In this document: piece by piece, positions 6,978 through 10,224 of the stretch
Numbering within the stretch: position 1 is the first letter of the stretch
How the letters are laid out: every line of letters starts with the position of its first letter
DNA from: Sphingobacteriaceae bacterium
GTDB lineage: Bacteria; Bacteroidota; Bacteroidia; B-17B0; Aurantibacillaceae
Reading direction: 5' to 3'
Length of the DNA: 10,224 nt
NCBI GenBank assembly: GCA_023251695.1
Contig: JAHEYE010000109.1
Coordinates: 1 to 10,224, forward strand
Position numbers and translations under genes: made by a program
Notes under the pieces: generated by a model
What the model was told of the DNA's origin: nothing
What the model saw: only the letters and a program-made list of their open reading frames with translations
The model's database searches: none

Positions 6978-8122
6978 CTCTTGTAGTATTTACCATCATC
7001 AATACCCATAGCATCCTCGGTAACCATTAGCGGTCTGAATGTATCAACCATTACGGCTAATTCCTGCGTTTCCTTTTGTCCGATACTGCGCTCCATTGCA
7101 CCCGGGGCCGGACCATGCGGAATTCCTTTCGGGTGTAAAGTAATATAGCCTTGCTTGATATCGTTACGGCTCATAAAATCACCATCCACATAATACAACA
7201 CTTCATCACTGTCGATATTACTATGATTATACGGAGCCGGAATGGACTTCGGGTGATAATCGTATAGGCGCGGACAAAACGAACACACTACAAATGCAGG
7301 TGTTTCGAATGTTTGATGTACAGGTGGCGGTTGGTGAACACGCCCTGTGATTGGTTCAAAATTATGAATGGAGAATCCCCAAGGAAAATTATATCCATCC
7401 CAACCAACAACATCAAAAGGATGCGAAGCATAAAGCACTTCGTGTATCATCCCTTCTTTTTTTATTTTAATTAAAAAGTCACCAATCTGATCATAGGTTT
7501 CTAATTCGCCTGGTAATTTAAAATCGCGTTCGCAAAATGGCGAATGTTCTAAATGTTGTCCGCTTGCATTTTTATAACGCTTCGGTGTATAAAGCGGATG
7601 ATGGCTTTCAACAAAAAAGATCCGGTTGTCAGCTGTTTCAAATTCCATCTGGTAAATCATACCGCGCGGAATAATTAAATAATCACCATACTCAAACGGA
7701 ATGTTTCCCATGAATGTGCGCAACACACCTTTTCCCTTATGAATGAAAAGCATTTCGTCGGCATCAGCATTTTTATAAAAGTATGTTTTCATACTTTGCT
7801 TCGGTGCAGCTAAACCAATATGACAATCGTTATTCAATAAAAGAGTTTTACGGCTGTCCAAAAAATCATCTGTAGGTTTTATTTCAAAACCTTTCAGTAA
7901 CAATGCTTTTATATTTTTGTCGACCGCAACTTTTGGTGCAACAGAATAACTTTTTAAAATTTCTTTAACTTGTGTCGGACGATGAACATGATAGAGTAAA
8001 GAAGAAAAGCCGTGAAAACCTTCGGTGCCAAATAATTGTTCGTAATAATATTTTCCTTGAGGTGACTGAAAAACGGTATGTCTTTTTTGAGGAAAACTAC
8101 CGACTTTGTGATAAATGGGCAT
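6965..8122 (-). CDS. hmgA: Homogentisate 1,2-dioxygenase
   Basis: HmgA is a non-haem Fe(II) dioxygenase that opens the ring of homogentisate to maleylacetoacetate in tyrosine and phenylalanine breakdown. The 385-residue protein fits the bacterial cupin-fold family. Visible landmarks include DEMLFIHKGKGVL and GDYLIIPRGMIYQ in the N-terminal cupin, VVGWDGYNFPWGFSIHNFEP, GRVHQPPPVHQTFE (260-273), PAPYNHSNIDSDEVLYYVDG and HPKGIPHGPAPGA. Probable iron ligands are His300, Glu307 and His336, by analogy with human His335, Glu341 and His371; His263 or His269 may be the catalytic base. These assignments are inference by motif. The gene starts one base after the stop of the upstream lipoprotein gene (TAA-T-ATG), which implies translational coupling. 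No other tyrosine-degradation gene (hppD, fah, maiA) is visible in the window. Confidence 0.93.
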   Translation of the reverse strand: MPIYHKVGSFPQKRHTVFQSPQGKYYYEQLFGTEGFHGFSSLLYHVHRPTQVKEILKSYSVAPKVAVDKNIKALLLKGFEIKPTDDFLDSRKTLLLNNDCHIGLAAPKQSMKTYFYKNADADEMLFIHKGKGVLRTFMGNIPFEYGDYLIIPRGMIYQMEFETADNRIFFVESHHPLYTPKRYKNASGQHLEHSPFCERDFKLPGELETYDQIGDFLIKIKKEGMIHEVLYASHPFDVVGWDGYNFPWGFSIHNFEPITGRVHQPPPVHQTFETPAFVVCSFCPRLYDYHPKSIPAPYNHSNIDSDEVLYYVDGDFMSRNDIKQGYITLHPKGIPHGPAPGAMERSIGQKETQELAVMVDTFRPLMVTEDAMGIDDGKYYKSWVE

Positions 8123-8123
8123 A

Positions 8124-8690
8124 TTACTCTGTTATAGCCTTAACGTGAATGTTGTGTGTAATCGTAATGGTTCTCGCTGCAGTAGAATAAAGCGGTTCAA
8201 GTTTATATTTAAAATAAACGCTATTCTCCATAAAACGGTTTTTCAGATTAAAGTCATTCATGTAAATGTTTTTATTGGTAGTAGTTGAATACAAAGAATC
8301 GTCTTGCGTTACTGTAGTACCGCTTCTTTTCTTTTCGTTGTAATAAAAAGAAATTTGTTGTTCAGGAAGATTTGTTGCGTTGATATAAAACTTAATAGAC
8401 TTAATAAATGAAAGGCCTGCAGTTGTAGGTGTTTTTACAGCAACATTGAAGCTGGTATATTTTGCCTCTCCCACCAAATTAGCATTGGTTTTGTTTTTCG
8501 CTAATTCATCATTTATGCGTGTTATTACATCCGGTGAGGTTAAAGTATAAGTTATGCCGGTTGTCATGGTCGGCAACGCCAGATCTGTTGAATACAGAAT
8601 ATCAAACTCAAGATTTGTTTTCTTTTTAGTGCAACTTGAATAAAACAAAACTGCTAAAACTACAATTGAAGAAATAAAAACTTTTTTCAT
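8124..8690 (-). CDS. Small lipoprotein of unknown function
   Basis: I do not recognise a family. The 188-residue protein starts with a lipoprotein signal peptide: MKK, a hydrophobic core (VFISSIVVLAVLF), and YSSC with the lipidated Cys at residue 20. Lysines follow the Cys (TKKKT), with none of the acidic residues typical of Bacteroidota surface-export signals, so it may face the periplasm. The rest is rich in Thr, Asn, Tyr and alternating hydrophobic residues (FNVAVKTP, IKFYINATN, TITITHNIHVKA), suggesting a single beta-sandwich-like domain. No catalytic motif is apparent. It shares a transcription unit with hmgA one base downstream, and trhO ends 48 bp upstream. A purine-rich stretch (AAAGAGAGAA) lies just before the ATG. 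A link to hmgA is suggested only by the spacing. Confidence 0.8.
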   Translation of the reverse strand: MKKVFISSIVVLAVLFYSSCTKKKTNLEFDILYSTDLALPTMTTGITYTLTSPDVITRINDELAKNKTNANLVGEAKYTSFNVAVKTPTTAGLSFIKSIKFYINATNLPEQQISFYYNEKKRSGTTVTQDDSLYSTTTNKNIYMNDFNLKNRFMENSVYFKYKLEPLYSTAARTITITHNIHVKAITE

Positions 8691-8699
8691 GATTCTCTC

Positions 8700-8730
8700 T
8701 TTTAAAAAATAACCAAAAGAATACCTTTTG
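8700..8730 (-). terminator. Weak hairpin with T run between trhO and the lipoprotein gene
   Basis: On the minus strand CAAAAG (8730-8725) pairs with CTTTTG (8719-8714) across a 5-nt loop, then GTTATTTTTT follows. The stem has only two GC pairs, so it could be a weak terminator for trhO or a chance feature of AT-rich DNA. No promoter box is visible after it, which favours some readthrough. Confidence 0.3.
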
Positions 8731-8738
8731 ATTAAGCC

Positions 8739-9800
8739 CTATAAAGATAAACCTTTTTTTATTATTTCAGAAAGATTTGGCCTTAATCTGCTTTTATAAA
8801 CCGACAAGCATTCGGGGCCGTTTTTAATGCGGCCTTTGCGCAATTTACGCTGTTCTTCAATGGGTAAGGCAGCAATTTCCATGCATTTAGGAGTGCAGCA
8901 GCCTTGCATTTTTTCTTCGCATTCAGTGCATTGGATGAATAATAAATGACAATCGTCATTCTTGCAATTTACATGCCTGTCGTTTGGTTTTCCGCATTGA
9001 TGGCATTTCGCTAAAATATCATCTGTGATTCTTTCACCAATACGCTCGTCGAACACAAAATTGATGCCCCTGAACTTACTTGCGATGCCTTGTTCTTTTA
9101 CTTCTTTAGCATATTGAATAATACCTCCCTGCAGATGATTTACATCTTTAAATCCTTTGAATTTAAAATACGCACTTGCTTTTTCACATCGGATTCCTCC
9201 TGTACAATACATTACCACTTTTGTATTTTCTTTACCTTTTAAATGTTCAATTACTAATGGTAACTCTTCACGGAATGTATCCGCATCCGGACAAAAAGCG
9301 CGGTCGAAATGCCCTACTTCACTTTCATAATGGTTCCGCATATCAACAACAATCGTGTTCGGATCGTTTATTGCTTCATTAAACTCTTTAGCGTTCAAAT
9401 ATTTCCCGGTATGGGAAGGATCAAATTTTTTATCGTTAATGCCGTCAGCAACAATGTGTTTTTTTACTTTTATAACCAATTTGTAAAATGATTTGCCGTT
9501 CCCATCGACCGCCATCTTAAAAGGAACATCTTTAAAATAAGGATTTGAATGAATTAGTTTTACGAAAGCATCCCAGTGATGTTCAGGCACGTTCATTTGG
9601 GCATTAATACCTTCTTCAGCAATATAAATCCGCCCGTAACAATTCAATTCATTTAGTTGAATAAATAACTCGTCGCGTGTTTTTTGCGGGTCAGCAATAT
9701 TCACGTACCGGTAAAAAGACAGGGTTTTACGGAGGAAAGTTTCTTCCTTGAGTCGTTTTTTTAATTCGACCTTCGCTATTCTGTTAATTAATTGAGCCAT
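8739..9800 (-). CDS. trhO: Oxygen-dependent tRNA uridine(34) hydroxylase TrhO (rhodanese family, YceA-like)
   Basis: TrhO converts wobble uridine 34 of certain tRNAs to 5-hydroxyuridine using oxygen, the first step towards further U34 modification. The protein has the family's three parts. The N-terminal acylphosphatase-like domain (about 25-115) contains GRIYIAEEGINAQMNVP. The rhodanese domain (about 130-235) contains the loop C199-TGGIR-C205-EK and LQGGI. A Cys-rich C-terminal region (266-306) has nine cysteines in CxxC-type arrangements (CHQC, CTEC, CC, C306), probably a zinc-binding fold. C199 is the expected active-site Cys. At 353 residues the length is usual. The ATG at 9800 is supported by its A-rich upstream context, and an AT-rich inverted repeat sits 3 bp before it. 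The gene is first in the minus-strand block and divergent from the dehydrogenase gene at 9987. Confidence 0.93.
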   Translation of the reverse strand: MAQLINRIAKVELKKRLKEETFLRKTLSFYRYVNIADPQKTRDELFIQLNELNCYGRIYIAEEGINAQMNVPEHHWDAFVKLIHSNPYFKDVPFKMAVDGNGKSFYKLVIKVKKHIVADGINDKKFDPSHTGKYLNAKEFNEAINDPNTIVVDMRNHYESEVGHFDRAFCPDADTFREELPLVIEHLKGKENTKVVMYCTGGIRCEKASAYFKFKGFKDVNHLQGGIIQYAKEVKEQGIASKFRGINFVFDERIGERITDDILAKCHQCGKPNDRHVNCKNDDCHLLFIQCTECEEKMQGCCTPKCMEIAALPIEEQRKLRKGRIKNGPECLSVYKSRLRPNLSEIIKKGLSL

Positions 9801-9803
9801 TTT

Positions 9804-9831
9804 AATAGTTATAAATGCAAGTTATACTATT
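9804..9831. promoter_or_regulatory. AT-rich inverted repeat just upstream of trhO
   Basis: AATAGTTATAA (9804-9814) and TTATACTATT (9822-9831) are complementary over 10 bp with one bulged T and a 7-bp centre. The element starts 3 bp upstream of the trhO start codon, so it would be an operator or a weak 5'-leader hairpin. It is all A/T except two G-C pairs, and chance occurrence in such AT-rich DNA is possible. Confidence 0.35.
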
Positions 9832-9904
9832 AATAATTTCTGAATTTTAGATGTGATGAATTTTAAAATGAAAAAATACAATTCAACAAATCAAAAATTC
9901 TCCA

Positions 9905-9922
9905 TCCCGATTGCTATCGGGA
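9905..9922. repeat. Perfect palindromic hairpin TCCCGAT-TGCT-ATCGGGA
   Basis: A 7-bp perfect stem with a 4-nt loop forms a GC-rich island in an AT-rich divergent intergenic region. No T tract follows on either strand, and both neighbours point away, so it is not a terminator. From memory, CCCGAT...ATCGGG palindromes are frequent dispersed repeats in Bacteroidota. Its position over the -33 region of the plus-strand promoter also allows an operator role. Confidence 0.65.
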
Positions 9923-9943
9923 CAAAAATTATGTTTACGTTTG
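9911..9943 (+). promoter_or_regulatory. Bacteroidota-type promoter for the threonine dehydrogenase gene
   Basis: TACGTTTG (9936-9943) is an exact TAnnTTTG -7 box. TTG (9911-9913) lies 22 bp upstream, within the 17-23 bp range described for Bacteroidota promoters, and falls at the edge of the palindrome loop. Transcription would start near 9948-9952, giving a leader of about 35 nt to the ATG at 9987. The rest of the intergenic region 9801-9986 shows no ORF. Confidence 0.6.
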
Positions 9944-9951
9944 CAAAGATA
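9944..9951 (-). promoter_or_regulatory. Possible divergent -7 box for trhO
   Basis: On the minus strand TATCTTTG (9951-9944) is an exact TAnnTTTG box, directly back-to-back with the plus-strand box. No TTG is found at the expected -33 distance, so it is weaker. If used, the trhO leader would be about 135 nt and would include both the palindrome and the AT-rich inverted repeat. Confidence 0.4.
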
Positions 9952-9986
9952 GTTTATTTACCTAGTATTTTGAGCTGATTTACGTC

Positions 9987-10224
9987 ATGGGTACGAAAGA
10001 CGATACCATATTAATTATAGGAGCAGGGGGGCAAATTGGCATTGAACTCGCCAATGAACTCAGTAAAATTTACGGCGATAATAATGTGATTGTGGCAGAT
10101 CTAAAGCCAATTCCAGCTTTACCCAAAAATCCATTTGAAAAATTAGATATTTTAGATAAGACGGCTTTGTTTGAACTTGTGAAAAAACACAAGATAAAAC
10201 AGGTTTATTTATTGGCCGCTTTAC
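9987..10224 (+). CDS. NAD-dependent L-threonine 3-dehydrogenase, SDR/epimerase type (3' end outside window)
   Basis: The first 79 codons are visible (MGTKDDTILIIGAGGQIGIE onward) and the frame stays open to the window end. The Rossmann start has GAGGQIG (12-18), the GxxGxxG dinucleotide motif. Asp38 ends the second strand (NVIVADL), which favours NAD over NADP. FEKLDILD, then KKHKIKQVYLLAAL, match the SDR-type threonine dehydrogenases related to UDP-glucose 4-epimerase, in which the next residues would be LSA. This enzyme oxidises threonine to 2-amino-3-oxobutyrate, which KBL or spontaneous decay then handles. A general NAD-dependent epimerase/dehydratase is the alternative, and the catalytic YxxxK lies beyond the window. 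The ATG at 9987 sits a normal distance before the glycine motif and after an exact -7 box. Confidence 0.85.
   Translation, partial: MGTKDDTILIIGAGGQIGIELANELSKIYGDNNVIVADLKPIPALPKNPFEKLDILDKTALFELVKKHKIKQVYLLAAL

Noticed and set aside
9966..9972. TATTTTG as a -7 box for the dehydrogenase gene
   Set aside because: It is one base short of TAnnTTTG, and an exact box with a -33 TTG lies 30 bp upstream at 9936-9943.
1..10224. A novel defence, mobile or biosynthetic system
   Set aside because: All genes but one small lipoprotein fall in known families, and there is no integrase, transposase, toxin-antitoxin pair, nuclease or other sign of a dedicated system.

Overview
The window reads as ordinary chromosome from a Bacteroidota bacterium, probably in or near the Flavobacteriales/Sphingobacteriales side of the phylum. 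The evidence is AT-rich coding sequence, two proteins ending in a type IX secretion (T9SS) type A sorting domain, near absence of Shine-Dalgarno sites, and -7 promoter boxes of the Bacteroidota form TAnnTTTG. The genus cannot be told from the sequence alone.

Left part, plus strand (1-4201). The 3' end of a secreted T9SS cargo protein, probably an M14 carboxypeptidase, ends at a clear terminator. A small Spy/CpxP-like periplasmic protein follows with its own terminator. Next comes a 73-bp imperfect inverted repeat that runs to within 4 bp of the hemW start codon (heme chaperone). A secreted protein of seven about 66-residue DFDPG repeats, with a T9SS sorting domain and a TTG start, follows hemW after 24 bp.

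Middle and right part, minus strand (9800 down to 4255). In transcription order: trhO (tRNA U34 hydroxylase), an unrecognised small lipoprotein, hmgA (homogentisate 1,2-dioxygenase, tyrosine breakdown), a membrane-anchored TPR/coiled-coil protein, and der (ribosome-assembly GTPase). The genes are closely packed, and the lipoprotein and hmgA are one base apart. A near-consensus promoter at the end of the TPR gene suggests der can be transcribed alone. The left and right blocks converge at 4201/4255, and the 53-bp gap is nearly filled by two tandem hairpins.

Right edge. A divergent region (9801-9986) separates trhO from the start of a plus-strand SDR-type L-threonine 3-dehydrogenase, cut off by the window end. 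This region holds two back-to-back -7 boxes and a perfect CCCGAT/ATCGGG palindrome.

The genes are mostly housekeeping or catabolic, and I see no defence system, prophage, CRISPR array, insertion sequence or biosynthetic cluster. The points most worth a second look are the TPR protein (an ATC where its start codon is expected, and a missing output domain), the seven-repeat secreted protein, the three intergenic palindromic repeats, and the divergent promoter at 9936-9951.
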